NCBI GenBank assembly: GCA_030425925.1
Contig: JAUHZO010000026.1
Span: 1-36,070, forward strand
Source of the DNA: Alphaproteobacteria bacterium
GTDB taxonomy: Bacteria > Pseudomonadota > Alphaproteobacteria > Rhodobacterales > Rhodobacteraceae
DNA: 36,070 nucleotides
Direction of reading: 5' to 3'
In this document: piece by piece, positions 1-9,135 of the stretch
Layout: each line of letters opens with the position of its first letter
Numbering within the stretch: the first letter of the stretch is position 1
Made by a program: the position numbers and the translations under genes
The notes under the pieces: generated by a model
The model's input: the letters and a program-made list of their open reading frames with translations, nothing else
Told to the model about the DNA's origin: nothing
Databases searched by the model: none

Positions 1-164
1 TCTGGGGCGAGGGCGGCGACGTGCTGATCGGCGAGGTCTCCACCGTCAACGACGACGAGACCGACAACATCTTCCGCGAGCCCATCGGCCGCTTCTCGAC
101 CATCGAGGAAGACGAGGCACCGACACATCTGCTGGTCAGCGATTACCGGTCATGGCTGGCCTGA
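1..164 (+). CDS. C-terminal end of an unidentified protein (cut by window edge)
   Basis: An open frame enters from the left edge (first full codon at base 3) and stops at TGA 162-164, giving 53 residues. The visible tail is acidic, with DDETDNIF near its middle and ending YRSWLA. It has no membrane segment or cysteines, and I do not recognise the family. Codon use resembles the genes to the right. A hairpin follows at 174-195, so this gene probably ends a separate transcription unit. Nothing about its function can be inferred from this fragment. Confidence 0.6.
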   Translation, partial: WGEGGDVLIGEVSTVNDDETDNIFREPIGRFSTIEEDEAPTHLLVSDYRSWLA

Positions 165-173
165 CCCGCCTTG

Positions 174-195
174 GCAGGCGCGGGCCTTCGCCTGC
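174..195 (+). terminator. Hairpin after the left-edge gene
   Basis: GCAGGCG (174-180) pairs with CGCCTGC (189-195) around an 8-base loop, 9 bases after the stop codon. There is no clean T-run, only a pyrimidine-rich tract. It is a plausible but weak intrinsic terminator that would separate the left-edge gene from the mttB operon. Confidence 0.35.
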
Positions 196-288
196 GCCCT
201 GTCCGTCCTGTCTTGGGGGAATACCTCTGCGTGACCCGCAAGAGCCGTGCCGCCCTGAACGGCATGTCCTGCGCCTGACGCTTTATTG

Positions 289-304
289 TGGACAGGGGTG
301 TCCA
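289..304 (+). promoter_or_regulatory. Palindromic operator candidate upstream of mttB
   Basis: TGGACA (289-294), GGGG, TGTCCA (299-304) is a perfect 6+6 inverted repeat about 80 bases before the mttB start. The context ATTnTnGACAnnGGTGTCCAA recurs in the same orientation upstream of the substrate-binding protein gene (9156-9172, minus strand). Size and symmetry fit a TetR-type operator, and a TetR gene is the second gene of this operon. The regulator assignment is inference. Confidence 0.55.
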
Positions 305-384
305 ATCTGCGGATAGTGCCGCCGACAGGCCTGCCCGGACCTGACGGCGGGACCGGCGGCGATACGTGGAACGGGGACGCGGGC

Positions 385-1932
385 ATGAGCATGACAACCG
401 AACGCACCGCAGGGCGTCGCGCGGGACGGCGGCGCGGGGCAGGGGCGGCCCCCGACAACCGCGCACCGAATTACCGCCAGCTGCGCAACCCGTTCCCGCT
501 GATGTCGGTGTTCTCCGACGACGAGGCGGCCAACATGCACGACACCGCCCTGCGCATGCTGGAAGATCTGGGGATGAAGGTGCTTCTGCCCGAAGCCTGC
601 CGGATCTACGCCGCCGCCGGCGCGCGGGTCGAGGGCGAGATGGTCTATCTCGGGCGCGAGATCGTCGAGGCGGCGCTGGCCTCTGCGCCGCGCGCGATCC
701 ATTGCCGCGCAGGGGCCGCGCATCGCGACATCACGCTGGAACTGGGCGCGCTGGCCTTCCAGCCCGGCGCGGGTGCGCCCCATGCCACCGACCTGAAGCG
801 CGGCCGCCGCCCCGGGTCGGCACAGGATTTCCGCGAATACACCCGGATCGCGCATCATTACGACGTCTTCCAGATGATGAGCCCGTCGGTGGAGCCGCAG
901 GACGTGCCCACGAACCTGCGCCACTATTTCACCACGCTGGCGCAGATGGAACTGACCGACAAGTTTCCGTTCCTCTTTGCCCGCGGCACGCCGCAGACGC
1001 TGGACAATTTCGAGATGCTGAAGATCGCGCGCGGTCTGTCCGATGGCGCGTTTCACGGCGGCGTGCATGCCTATACGATCATCAACACCAACAGCCCGCG
1101 CTGTCTGGACATCCCCATGGCACAGGGGCTGATCGACTTTGCCCGCCACGGGCAGCTGAGCATCGTCACGCCGTTCACGCTGATGGGGGCGATGGCGCCG
1201 ATCACCGTGGCGGGGGCGATCACGCTCAGCCATGCGGAATGCCTGGCCGCCATCACGCTGACCCAGCTTGTGAAACCCGGCGCGCCGGTCTGCTACGGCA
1301 CCTTTACCTCGAATGTCGACATGAAGTCCGGCGCGCCGGCCTTTGGCACGCCCGCGCATTTCCAGGCCTCGCTGGCCGCGGGGCAGATGGCGCGGCTGCT
1401 GGGCCTGCCCTGGCGCTCGGCCGCCGGGTCGGCGTCCAACCTCAACGACGTGCAGGCGGCGAACGAGAACCAGCTGGGCCTCTGGGGCTGCCTGCTGGCG
1501 GGGGCCACGGTGATCATCCATTCCGCCGGCTGGCTTGAGGGGGGGCTGTCGGTCAGCTATGAAAAGATCGTGACCGATGTCGAGGTGCTGAACATGGTGG
1601 CGGAACTCTGCGCCGGGGCGAAGGCCGGTGCGGACGAGATCGGCTTTGCCAACGCGCTGTCGCAGGTCGCCCCCACCGGGCATTTCTTTGCCGCCCCGCA
1701 GACGATGGAGCGCTACACCACCGAGTTCTACGCGCCCATCGTGCACGATTACGCCAATTTCGGCACCTGGACCGAGCGCGGCGCCCAGGATGCCAGTACC
1801 CGCGCCACCGCCGTGTGGGAGCGTATCCTCGCCGCAGACGTGGCGCTGGCCACGCCGCCGGACCGGCTGGAGGCGCTGCGGACCTTCATCGAGACACGCA
1901 CCGCCGAAGGTGGCGCGCCGCCGGAAAGCTGA
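385..1932 (+). CDS. MttB-family (non-pyrrolysine) trimethylamine/quaternary amine methyltransferase
   Basis: This 515-residue protein belongs to the MttB superfamily of TIM-barrel enzymes that move a methyl group from a methylated amine to a corrinoid protein. The frame has no internal TAG, so it lacks pyrrolysine and belongs with the MtgB-like enzymes that act on quaternary amines such as glycine betaine. The C-terminal stretch around YTTEFYAPIVHDYANFG is typical of the family. I chose ATG 385 because it follows a purine-rich GGGGACG and gives family length; a TTG at 286 would add 33 unlikely residues and overlap the operator. An Arg-rich N-terminus (residues 11-18) is unusual. It sits 3 bases before a TetR gene and upstream of sarcosine oxidase, consistent with stepwise demethylation towards glycine. 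No corrinoid protein gene is in the window. The exact substrate is unknown. Confidence 0.85.
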   Translation: MSMTTERTAGRRAGRRRGAGAAPDNRAPNYRQLRNPFPLMSVFSDDEAANMHDTALRMLEDLGMKVLLPEACRIYAAAGARVEGEMVYLGREIVEAALASAPRAIHCRAGAAHRDITLELGALAFQPGAGAPHATDLKRGRRPGSAQDFREYTRIAHHYDVFQMMSPSVEPQDVPTNLRHYFTTLAQMELTDKFPFLFARGTPQTLDNFEMLKIARGLSDGAFHGGVHAYTIINTNSPRCLDIPMAQGLIDFARHGQLSIVTPFTLMGAMAPITVAGAITLSHAECLAAITLTQLVKPGAPVCYGTFTSNVDMKSGAPAFGTPAHFQASLAAGQMARLLGLPWRSAAGSASNLNDVQAANENQLGLWGCLLAGATVIIHSAGWLEGGLSVSYEKIVTDVEVLNMVAELCAGAKAGADEIGFANALSQVAPTGHFFAAPQTMERYTTEFYAPIVHDYANFGTWTERGAQDASTRATAVWERILAADVALATPPDRLEALRTFIETRTAEGGAPPES

Positions 1933-1935
1933 CCC

Positions 1936-2604
1936 ATGCGCGATGACAGCCCCGTCCTGCACCGGGACGACCCCGAGCGCGCGCCGCTGGGCGGCCATGT
2001 CAAGGTCACCCGCGAGGATTGGCTCAACATGGCCCGCGACACGCTGGTGCGGGGCGGGGTGGCGCAGGTCAAGATCCTGGTGCTGGCCGACCGGATGGGG
2101 GTGTCGCGGTCCAGCTTCTACTGGTATTTCCGCAACCGGCAGGATCTCTTGCAGGCCCTGCTGGAGGATTGGGAGGCGCGCAACACCGCCTCGGTCGCCG
2201 CGCAATGCGCGCTGCCGGCCGCCAGCATCACCGAAGCGGTGTGCAACTTCTTTCGCTGTTTCGTGGATCCGCGCCGGTTTGACAGCGGTCTGGATTTTGC
2301 CGTGCGCGAATGGGCGCGGCGGGACGAGACGCTGCGCGCCCGGGTCGACGCCGCCGACAGCGCGCGGCTGGGCGCGGTCCGGACGATGTTCGCGGCGCAT
2401 GGCTATGACGAGGCCGAGGCCGATGCCCGCGCCCGCATCCTCTATTTCATGCAACTGGGCTATCATGCGCTGGACGTGCGCGAACCCATGGCCGACCGGA
2501 TGGCCCGGATCGGGCCCTACCTGACGGGCTTTACCGGGCAGACGCCCGATCCCGAGGCCGTCGCGGCCTTTCTGCGCGACGTGGACGCGCTGGGGCTGGC
2601 CTGA
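1936..2604 (+). CDS. TetR/AcrR-family transcriptional regulator
   Basis: This 222-residue protein has a TetR-type helix-turn-helix at about residues 40-80, with the signature ADRMGVSRSSFYWYFRNRQD. The C-terminal ligand domain is divergent. The gene starts 3 bases after mttB ends, and its TGA overlaps the soxB ATG (the A of TGA is shared), so it is co-transcribed with the enzymes. The operon position and the TGGACA-N4-TGTCCA palindromes at 289-304 and 9156-9172 make it the leading candidate regulator of both mttB-sox and the substrate-binding protein gene. Whether it represses or activates, and its ligand, cannot be read from the sequence. Confidence 0.88.
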   Translation: MRDDSPVLHRDDPERAPLGGHVKVTREDWLNMARDTLVRGGVAQVKILVLADRMGVSRSSFYWYFRNRQDLLQALLEDWEARNTASVAAQCALPAASITEAVCNFFRCFVDPRRFDSGLDFAVREWARRDETLRARVDAADSARLGAVRTMFAAHGYDEAEADARARILYFMQLGYHALDVREPMADRMARIGPYLTGFTGQTPDPEAVAAFLRDVDALGLA

Positions 2605-3854
2605 TGCAGCGCTATTCCGCCTTTTCGCTCTTGCGCCACGGTCTGACCGGGCATCGCGGCTGGCGGCCCGCCTGGGCCAAGGCGCGGCCCCGGGCGGCGT
2701 ATGACGCGGTGATCGTCGGCGGCGGCGGGCACGGGCTGGCCACCGCCTATTACCTGGCGAAGAACCACGGCATCTCCCGCGTGGCGGTGCTGGAAAAGGG
2801 CTGGATCGGCGGTGGCAATACCGGGCGCAACACCACCGCGGTCCGGTCGAACTATTTCTACCCCGAAAGCGTCGCGCTGTATGACCTGTCACTGCGGCTG
2901 TACGAAAGGCTGAGCCGCGCGTTGAACTACAACGTCATGCTGTCGCAACGCGGCATGCTGATCGCCGCGCACACGCCCGCGCAGATGGAAATCTGCGCCC
3001 GCATCGCCAACGCCATGCAGCTGAACGGCGTGGATGGCCACCTGATGGGGGCCGAAGAGGCCGTGCGCCGGATCCCGCTGCTGAACCAGACCGCCGATGC
3101 GCGCTTCCGATGCCTTGGCGGGGTCTGGCAGGGGCGCGCCGGCGTGGCGCGCCACGACGCCGTGGCCTGGGGCTATGCGCGGGCGGCCAGCGCGCTGGGC
3201 GTCGACATCATCGAGAATTGCGCCGTCACCGGGCTGGACGTGCAAGGCGGCCGGATCTGCGGCGTCGACACGACCCTGGGCCGGATCCGGACAGAGCGCG
3301 TGGGGCTTGCCGCGGCAGGGGCCACCCCGGGGCTGGCGGCGCTGACCGGCGTGCGCCTGCCGATCCACACCTATGCGCTGCAGGCCTTTGTGTCCGAGCC
3401 GGTCAAGCCGATGCTGGACACCGTCCTGCTCTACCTCGGCACCGGCACCTATGTCAGTCAGTCCGACAAGGGAGAGCTGGTCATCGGCGGCGGGCTGGAC
3501 CGGGTGCCGACCCATGGCCAGCGCGGCAACCTGCCCGCGCAGGAAACCGTCATTTCCGGACTGCTGGAGATGTTCCCGGCCTTTGCCCAGCTCAAGCTCT
3601 TGCGGCAATGGGCCGGGGTGGTGGACGTGGTGCCCGACAGCTCGCCCGTGATCGGGCCGGTGGGACCCGGCGGTTTGTACGTCAATTGCGGCTGGGGCAC
3701 CGGCGGGTTCAAGGCGATCCCGGCCGGCGGCTGGCTGCTGGCGCATCTGCTGGCCACGGGCGCGCATCACGAGATCAGCCGCCCCTTCGATCTGGACCGC
3801 TTTGCCCGGGGGCGTCTGATCGACGAGGCCGCAGGCTCGGGCATCGCGCATTAG
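2604..3854 (+). CDS. soxB: Sarcosine oxidase, beta subunit
   Basis: This 416-residue subunit of heterotetrameric sarcosine oxidase carries the site where sarcosine is oxidised to glycine with transfer of the methyl carbon to tetrahydrofolate. The FAD-binding motif VIVGGGGHGLATAYY lies at about residues 37-51. The family hallmark NTGRNTTAVRSNY is at 72-84. ARHD at 182-185 matches the region that carries the covalently linked FMN histidine in characterised enzymes, so His184 is the probable attachment site. Length is normal. The start overlaps the TetR stop, and soxD follows after 11 bases. The order B-D-A-G is the canonical one, which supports the assignment strongly. Confidence 0.95.
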   Translation: MQRYSAFSLLRHGLTGHRGWRPAWAKARPRAAYDAVIVGGGGHGLATAYYLAKNHGISRVAVLEKGWIGGGNTGRNTTAVRSNYFYPESVALYDLSLRLYERLSRALNYNVMLSQRGMLIAAHTPAQMEICARIANAMQLNGVDGHLMGAEEAVRRIPLLNQTADARFRCLGGVWQGRAGVARHDAVAWGYARAASALGVDIIENCAVTGLDVQGGRICGVDTTLGRIRTERVGLAAAGATPGLAALTGVRLPIHTYALQAFVSEPVKPMLDTVLLYLGTGTYVSQSDKGELVIGGGLDRVPTHGQRGNLPAQETVISGLLEMFPAFAQLKLLRQWAGVVDVVPDSSPVIGPVGPGGLYVNCGWGTGGFKAIPAGGWLLAHLLATGAHHEISRPFDLDRFARGRLIDEAAGSGIAH

Positions 3855-3865
3855 GGAGCAGACGA

Positions 3866-4132
3866 ATGCAACGGTTTTCCTGCCCCTTCTGCGGGTTGCG
3901 TGACGAGACGGAGTTTCACTTTGCCGCCGAGGCGGGCAAGCACCGCCCGGAACCCGCGCCCGAGGTGTCGGACGCGGACTGGGCCGACTACCTCTTTGGC
4001 AACGATGCGCCCAGGGGGCCTGCGCGCGAGGTCTGGGTGCACCTGACCTGTGGCGAGTTCTTCGTCATGACCCGCGACACGGTTACCCGCGAGGTGCTGG
4101 GCAGCGCGGCCCTGCCGGGGCGGTCGCAATGA
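3866..4132 (+). CDS. soxD: Sarcosine oxidase, delta subunit
   Basis: This small 88-residue subunit holds a structural zinc. The expected ligands are visible: Cys6 and Cys9 in the CPFCG motif, and His59 and Cys62 in VHLTCGEFF. It is translationally coupled to soxA through an ATGA overlap (4129-4132). It has no catalytic role of its own in this family; it stabilises the alpha-beta-gamma-delta complex. The start at ATG 3866 follows GGGAGCAGACGA and puts CPFCG at the usual distance from the N-terminus. Confidence 0.94.
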   Translation: MQRFSCPFCGLRDETEFHFAAEAGKHRPEPAPEVSDADWADYLFGNDAPRGPAREVWVHLTCGEFFVMTRDTVTREVLGSAALPGRSQ

Positions 4133-6957
4133 CCGGCTGGCGGCACGACAGCGCGGGGATGGTGGACCGGGACCGGCCGCTGTCCTTCACCTTTGACGGG
4201 CAGCCTTGCACAGGGTTTGCAGGCGACACGCTGGCCTCGGCGCTGCTGGCCGGCGGGCCGCGCATCCTGGGCCGCAGTTTCAAGTATCACCGCCCGCGCG
4301 GGCTGTGGGGCATGGGCGGGGAAGAGCCCAACGCCATCCTCGACGTCACCGAGAACGGCCGCACGTTGCCGAATGTCCGCGCCACCACCATGGTCCTGCG
4401 CGACGGCATGGCGCTGCGGTCGGTCAATGCCGCGCCGGATGCCGCGCGGGACCGGCTGGGCCTGATCGACCTCGCACAGCGCTTTCTGCCTGCCGGGTTC
4501 TACTACAAGACCTTCATGGCGCTGGGCTGGATGCGGTGGGAGCCGATGATCCGGCGCATGGCGGGGCTGGGTGTGCTGGATGCAGACCACCACCCGCCCG
4601 CCGACGCGCCTTCCATGACGGCCGAGATCGACCTGCTGGTGATCGGCGCGGGTCCGGCGGGGCTCGCCGCCGCGCGTGCCGCGGCGCGGGCCGGACGGGC
4701 GGTCTGGCTGGTGGACGAGGCCGCAGAACCGGGCGGTGCCCTGCGCTGGCGCGGCGGCGAGATCGACGGCGCGCCGTGGCAGGCCTTTGCCCGCGACAGC
4801 TGTCAGGCGGTCACCGCGGCCGGCGGTCGGGTGCTGACCGACACGGTGCTCTGGGGCGCGTTCGATCACGGGATGTTTGCCGCGTGGGAGCGCAGGGCGG
4901 ATCGTCCCGACCGGCATTGGCGGCTGCGCGCCCGCGAGGTGATCCTTGCCGCCGGGGCGATCGAACGCCCCTTGTGGTTCGCCAACAACGATCTGCCCGG
5001 CGTGATGTCGTCCGAGGCGGCGCTGCACTACCTGGCCCTCTACGGGGCGGTTGCCGGGCGGCGCATCGTGATCGGCTGCGCGGGCGACGCGCCTTATGCC
5101 ACCGCCGCCGCGCTGGCTGCGGCGGGCTGCCAGGTGACGCTGGTGGATGCGCGGAGCGAAACGCCACCCGCGCCCGAAGGCGTCACGCTGAGGCGCGCGG
5201 CCCGGATCACCCGGGCCCACGGGCATCGCGAGGTCGGTGCCGTCACGGTGGAGGGCGTGCATCTGGATTGCGATACCGTGCTGGTCTCCGGGGGCTTCAC
5301 CCCGTCGGTGCACCTGCATTGCCAGGCGGGGGGAAAGCTCGATTTCGACCCGCGCACCGACGCGCTGATCCCCCGCCCGGGCAGTGCGCCGCTGCTCACC
5401 GTGGGCGCGGCCTGCGGGGCCTTCGGGCTGGCGGCGGCGCTGGCCGGGGGGCATGTCGCGGGTGGTGGCGCCGGCCCGGCCCCTGCGGCCTCGGGCGCGG
5501 TCTGGGGCATCGCCCCGTCGCGCCCCGATCCGAAGGCGCGGGGGCGGGTCTGGATCGACCCGCAGAACGACGTGACCCTGAAGGACGTGAAACTGGCCGC
5601 ACAAGAGGGTTATCGGTCGGTCGAGCACCTCAAGCGCTATACCACGCTGGGCATGGCCACCGATCAGGGGCGCAGCGCCAATTTCGCGGGGCTTGCTGCC
5701 ATGGCGGCCCTGACCGGCCAGACCATCCCCGAGACCGGCACCACCACCTATCGTCCGCCGTTCACCCCGGTGCCCCTGTCGGTGATCGGCGGGATGCGCC
5801 GGGGCGAGGGCTTTGCCCCGCCCAGACGCTTGCGGCTGGAGGCGCAGCACCGCGCCCTGGGCGCGCGGTTCCGCGAATATGGCGGCTGGCTGCGGCCCGC
5901 GCATTACGGCACGGACGAGGCCAAGGCCGCGCAGGCCGAGGCGCGGACCGCGCGCCAGACCGCCGGGCTTTACGATGCGTCTCCGCTGGGCAAGATCGAG
6001 GTGCTGGGCCCCGGGGCGGCAGAGCTGCTGGATTTCTGCGGATATGTCCGCATGTCCACGCTGAAGCCCGGGCGCGCGCGTTATGGCTTCATGCTGTCCG
6101 AAACGGGCATCGTGTTCGATGACGGCGTGGTGCTGCGGCTGGCCGAGGACCGGTTCATCGTCTCGGCCTCGTCCGGCCATGTCGGATCGGTGCGGATGAT
6201 CCTGGAGGAGGCGCGGCAGGACCGGTTCGATCCGGCCCGCGTGGTCCTGCATGACGTCACCGCGCAATGGACCACGCTGACCGCCACCGGGCCTGCGTCG
6301 CGCGCGCTGCTGGGCGGGGCGGGGATCGACCTGCCCGACCTGCCGCATATGGGCGTGGCCGAAACCCGGTGGCAGGGTGTCCCGCTGCGGATCGCGCGCG
6401 TGAGCTTTACCGGCGACGCCTCGTGGGAACTGTCGGTGCCCGCCCGGCACGGCGCGGCGCTGCAGGCCGCGCTGGAGACGGCGCGCGCCGGACACGGGGC
6501 CTGCTGGGTCGGGCTGGAAGCGGTGATGATCCTGCGTGCGGAAAAGGGATTCATCCTGGTCGGCAAGGACACCGACGGCATCACCATGCCACAGGATCTG
6601 GGCTGGGGCGGCCCGCGCGACCGGCGGCAGGACGAGTATTTCGGACGCCGGTCGCTGTTCACGCCCGAGGCGATGCGCCCCGACCGCCGCCAGCTGGTCG
6701 GGCTGGAGACCTCTGGCGCGCCGCTGCCCACCGGGGCGCATGTGCTGGCGTCCGACGGCCCGCGCCGGTCGGCGGGGTTCGTGACCTCAAGCTGTCACAG
6801 CCCGACCCTGGATCGCCCCGTCGCGTTGGCGATGATCGAGGGCGGACGGAGCAGGATCGGGCAGGAGGTGACGGTGTTCCACCTGGGCACGCTGAGCACC
6901 GCGCGCATCACCGACGCCTGCGCGCTGGACCCGGAAGGAGCGCGCCTGCATGGATGA
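4129..6957 (+). CDS. soxA: Sarcosine oxidase, alpha subunit
   Basis: This is the 942-residue large subunit. An N-terminal ferredoxin-like fold (about residues 17-90) precedes a dinucleotide-binding domain with VIGAGPAGLAAARAAARAG near residue 171. A second nucleotide-binding segment (GCAGDAPYATAAALAAAG) lies near residue 320. The C-terminal GcvT-like aminomethyltransferase domain starts at about residue 565 and captures the methyl carbon on tetrahydrofolate. The length is close to that of characterised subunits and no domain is missing. The ATG overlaps the soxD stop, and the last 8 bases overlap soxG, so translation is coupled on both sides. Confidence 0.95.
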   Translation: MTGWRHDSAGMVDRDRPLSFTFDGQPCTGFAGDTLASALLAGGPRILGRSFKYHRPRGLWGMGGEEPNAILDVTENGRTLPNVRATTMVLRDGMALRSVNAAPDAARDRLGLIDLAQRFLPAGFYYKTFMALGWMRWEPMIRRMAGLGVLDADHHPPADAPSMTAEIDLLVIGAGPAGLAAARAAARAGRAVWLVDEAAEPGGALRWRGGEIDGAPWQAFARDSCQAVTAAGGRVLTDTVLWGAFDHGMFAAWERRADRPDRHWRLRAREVILAAGAIERPLWFANNDLPGVMSSEAALHYLALYGAVAGRRIVIGCAGDAPYATAAALAAAGCQVTLVDARSETPPAPEGVTLRRAARITRAHGHREVGAVTVEGVHLDCDTVLVSGGFTPSVHLHCQAGGKLDFDPRTDALIPRPGSAPLLTVGAACGAFGLAAALAGGHVAGGGAGPAPAASGAVWGIAPSRPDPKARGRVWIDPQNDVTLKDVKLAAQEGYRSVEHLKRYTTLGMATDQGRSANFAGLAAMAALTGQTIPETGTTTYRPPFTPVPLSVIGGMRRGEGFAPPRRLRLEAQHRALGARFREYGGWLRPAHYGTDEAKAAQAEARTARQTAGLYDASPLGKIEVLGPGAAELLDFCGYVRMSTLKPGRARYGFMLSETGIVFDDGVVLRLAEDRFIVSASSGHVGSVRMILEEARQDRFDPARVVLHDVTAQWTTLTATGPASRALLGGAGIDLPDLPHMGVAETRWQGVPLRIARVSFTGDASWELSVPARHGAALQAALETARAGHGACWVGLEAVMILRAEKGFILVGKDTDGITMPQDLGWGGPRDRRQDEYFGRRSLFTPEAMRPDRRQLVGLETSGAPLPTGAHVLASDGPRRSAGFVTSSCHSPTLDRPVALAMIEGGRSRIGQEVTVFHLGTLSTARITDACALDPEGARLHG

Positions 6958-7453
6958 GAGGGACTGGACCACGCGAACCCCTGACCCGGGGGCAACGCTG
7001 ATGGGCGAGGGTGTCACGATCCGCTGTGCCGCCGAGAGCGGGGCAAGCCTTGTGTCCGGCGATCTGGACGCGGCCATCGCTTCGCTGGCCCCGGGCGCGC
7101 CGATGCTGGGCCTGCTGGACGAGGTGCCGGAAAAACCCTTTGCCCTGCGCATCGCGCGGGATCGCGCGCTGCTGTGCACCGATGCGCCGCTGGGGCAGGA
7201 GGGCTGGCGCGACGGCTTTGCCGTCTCCGGCGCGGACGACCTGTTTCTTGTCATCGAGATCACGGGGGCACGCCGGGACGAGATCCGGTCGGCGTGCCTC
7301 GGCGGCGGTGTCGGCTCGCCCTCGGCCGCGACGCTCTTTGCGGGGCAGGGCGCGCTGGTTGCCACATGCCCCGGCGGGCTTTGTGTCCGGGTCGAGGCCC
7401 CGCAGGCCGCGGCGCTCTGGACCCATCTGGACAGGCTGATCGCGGCGCTCTGA
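6950..7453 (+). CDS. soxG: Sarcosine oxidase, gamma subunit
   Basis: This 167-residue protein is recognised by position as the last gene of soxBDAG, by size, and by the conserved C-terminal pattern ending in a Leu/Ala-rich helix after VRVEAPQAAALWTHLD. The gamma subunit is related to the GcvT/YgfZ fold and contributes to the tetramer rather than to a separate reaction. The gene starts 8 bases inside soxA. It is followed at once by a strong hairpin, so it ends the operon. Confidence 0.9.
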   Translation: MDERDWTTRTPDPGATLMGEGVTIRCAAESGASLVSGDLDAAIASLAPGAPMLGLLDEVPEKPFALRIARDRALLCTDAPLGQEGWRDGFAVSGADDLFLVIEITGARRDEIRSACLGGGVGSPSAATLFAGQGALVATCPGGLCVRVEAPQAAALWTHLDRLIAAL

Positions 7454-7459
7454 CGCCAA

Positions 7460-7481
7460 GGGGGGCGGCGCACCGCCCCCC
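7460..7481. terminator. Bidirectional terminator between soxG and the substrate-binding protein gene
   Basis: GGGGGGCGG (7460-7468) pairs with CCGCCCCCC (7473-7481) around the loop CGCA, and CCAAG/CTTGG flanks can extend it. It lies between two convergent genes, starting 6 bases after soxG and ending 13 bases before the end of the minus-strand gene. A U-tract is lacking, as is common in GC-rich genomes. Confidence 0.65.
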
Positions 7482-7494
7482 GGGCCTTGGGGCC

Positions 7495-9120
7495 TCAGGC
7501 CTTCATGTAGATGTCGTGCAGGTCCAGCTGGTAGAACGGATGCACGTCCACATTGGCGAACTTGCCGTTCGAGTGGTTGAACACCGACCGCCAATAGGGC
7601 TGGATCAGCACACCTTCGTCCTGCATGATCTGCTGCATATTGGCCATGACCTCGCGCCGTGCATCGGCATCGGCGATCGACAGGCCCTGTTCCAGCAGGC
7701 TGTCGAATTCCGCGTTCGAGAATGCGGATTCGTTCCACGCCGCGCCGGACTTGTAGGCCAGCGCCATGATCTGGATGCCCAGGGGCCGCGGCCCCCATTC
7801 GGTGGCCGAGAACGGGTATTTGGTCCAGTCGTTCCAGAACGTGGCCCCGGGCAGCACAGTGCGCCGGATGTTCAGCCCGGCATCGCGCATCTGCCCGGCC
7901 ACGGCGTCGCAGCTGTTCTTCTGCCATTCGGTATCGAGCGAGATCAGCTCGAACTCGGTGTCGGCATGCCCCGCGTCGGCGATCATCGCGGCGCCTTTCG
8001 CCGGATCGACTTCCAGCGGCGGCAGTTCGGCATATTCGGGGTGCACCGGGCAGACATGGTGGTTTTCCCCCGGAAGGCCCAGCCCGCCGATGCCAAGTTC
8101 GAGAACGATGGCGTTGTTCACGGCCAGCTGGATGCCCCGGCGCACCTCGCGGTTGTCATAGGGGGCCGACAGCTGGTTGAAGCGAATGGCCAGCGTGTTG
8201 GCAGTGACCACTTCGGTCTTGTCCCAGCCGATGGCGTCCAGCACGGGCACGAAATCGCCATCCGTGCGGTAGGTCAGGTCGATCTCGTCGCTTTCGGCCG
8301 AGGCGACCAGCGCGGACTGGTCGGTGCCCAGGTCGATGAACTCGATCCGGTCGAGCCAGCCGCCGTCGCGCCAGTAGTCATGATCGGGATTGCGCACCAG
8401 AACGGCCTTGACCCCCACCTCGTAGCTTTCCGGCAGGTAGGCCCCGGTTCCGATCGGGACCGAGACCGGATCTTCGCCGGCATAGCTGCGATGCACCACC
8501 GCCGCCGGGTAATCCGACAGCGCCGCCATGATGCTGATGTCGGGTGCGTTCAGGTTCAGCTGCACGGTGTGGTCGTCGATGACGACAACCGCCCCGTCGC
8601 GCAGTCTGGAGGTTTCGCGGTCCTGCAGCGCGGCCACGCGCGAGGCCATGGAATTGCCCTCGACGGTGCCGTCGGCCCAGCGTTCGAAATTGTGCACCAC
8701 GTCGACGGCCCCGAAGGCGTCGCCGTTGTTCCACGTCACCCCCTGGCGCAGGTTGAGCGTGTATTGCGTGGCGTCGTCATTGGCCTGCCAGCTTTCGACC
8801 AGGCTGCCGGTGACGCTGCCGTCGCGGTTGAAAAGCGTCATGTAATCCAGCCAGCCGCGGCAGAAATTGGCGTATTCGGTCCAGTCCCACAGGCGCGGGT
8901 CCTTCATCGCCTTGGTTTCCATGTTGACGCGCAGCGTGCCGCCGCGGCGGGCCTCGGCGCGGGCCTCGCCCGGCGCAACGAGGCCGATCAGCGCATAGGC
9001 TGCGGCCGCCGACAGGCCCAGCATGGTGGCCCGGCTGAGGAACTCGCGCCGGCCCATGAGCCCCGCGCGATACTCCTCGGCATAAAGCCGCGCGGCGGGG
9101 TGAACGGTCTTGTCCTGCAT
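7495..9120 (-). CDS. ABC transporter substrate-binding protein, family 5 (peptide/opine type), Tat-exported
   Basis: This 541-residue periplasmic solute-binding protein belongs to the DppA/OppA-like family 5, which carries di- and oligopeptides, opines and various amines. The N-terminus has a twin-arginine signal, GRREFLSRATMLG at about residues 23-35, then a hydrophobic Ala-rich stretch and a probable cut near EARAEA. The mature part begins GGTLRVNMETKAMKDPRLWDW. ATG 9120 follows GGGAGAGAGTG. No permease or ATPase gene is in the window, so the binding protein is separated from its transporter. The TGGACA-type operator upstream is shared with mttB, which suggests it imports the methylated amine or a precursor. 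Confidence 0.9.
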   Translation of the reverse strand: MQDKTVHPAARLYAEEYRAGLMGRREFLSRATMLGLSAAAAYALIGLVAPGEARAEARRGGTLRVNMETKAMKDPRLWDWTEYANFCRGWLDYMTLFNRDGSVTGSLVESWQANDDATQYTLNLRQGVTWNNGDAFGAVDVVHNFERWADGTVEGNSMASRVAALQDRETSRLRDGAVVVIDDHTVQLNLNAPDISIMAALSDYPAAVVHRSYAGEDPVSVPIGTGAYLPESYEVGVKAVLVRNPDHDYWRDGGWLDRIEFIDLGTDQSALVASAESDEIDLTYRTDGDFVPVLDAIGWDKTEVVTANTLAIRFNQLSAPYDNREVRRGIQLAVNNAIVLELGIGGLGLPGENHHVCPVHPEYAELPPLEVDPAKGAAMIADAGHADTEFELISLDTEWQKNSCDAVAGQMRDAGLNIRRTVLPGATFWNDWTKYPFSATEWGPRPLGIQIMALAYKSGAAWNESAFSNAEFDSLLEQGLSIADADARREVMANMQQIMQDEGVLIQPYWRSVFNHSNGKFANVDVHPFYQLDLHDIYMKA

Positions 9121-9135
9121 CACTCTCTCCCAGTG

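Noticed and set aside
385-1932. Pyrrolysine-containing MttB
   Set aside because: There is no in-frame TAG and no pyl genes are in the window. The protein aligns in length with non-pyrrolysine members.
283-2892. 869-codon open frame on the minus strand opposite mttB and the TetR gene
   Set aside because: It is a GC-driven shadow of well-recognised plus-strand genes, rich in Arg/Gly/Pro/His, with no domain. The same holds for the long antisense frames at 3988-6741, 12772-14475 and 17302-19578.
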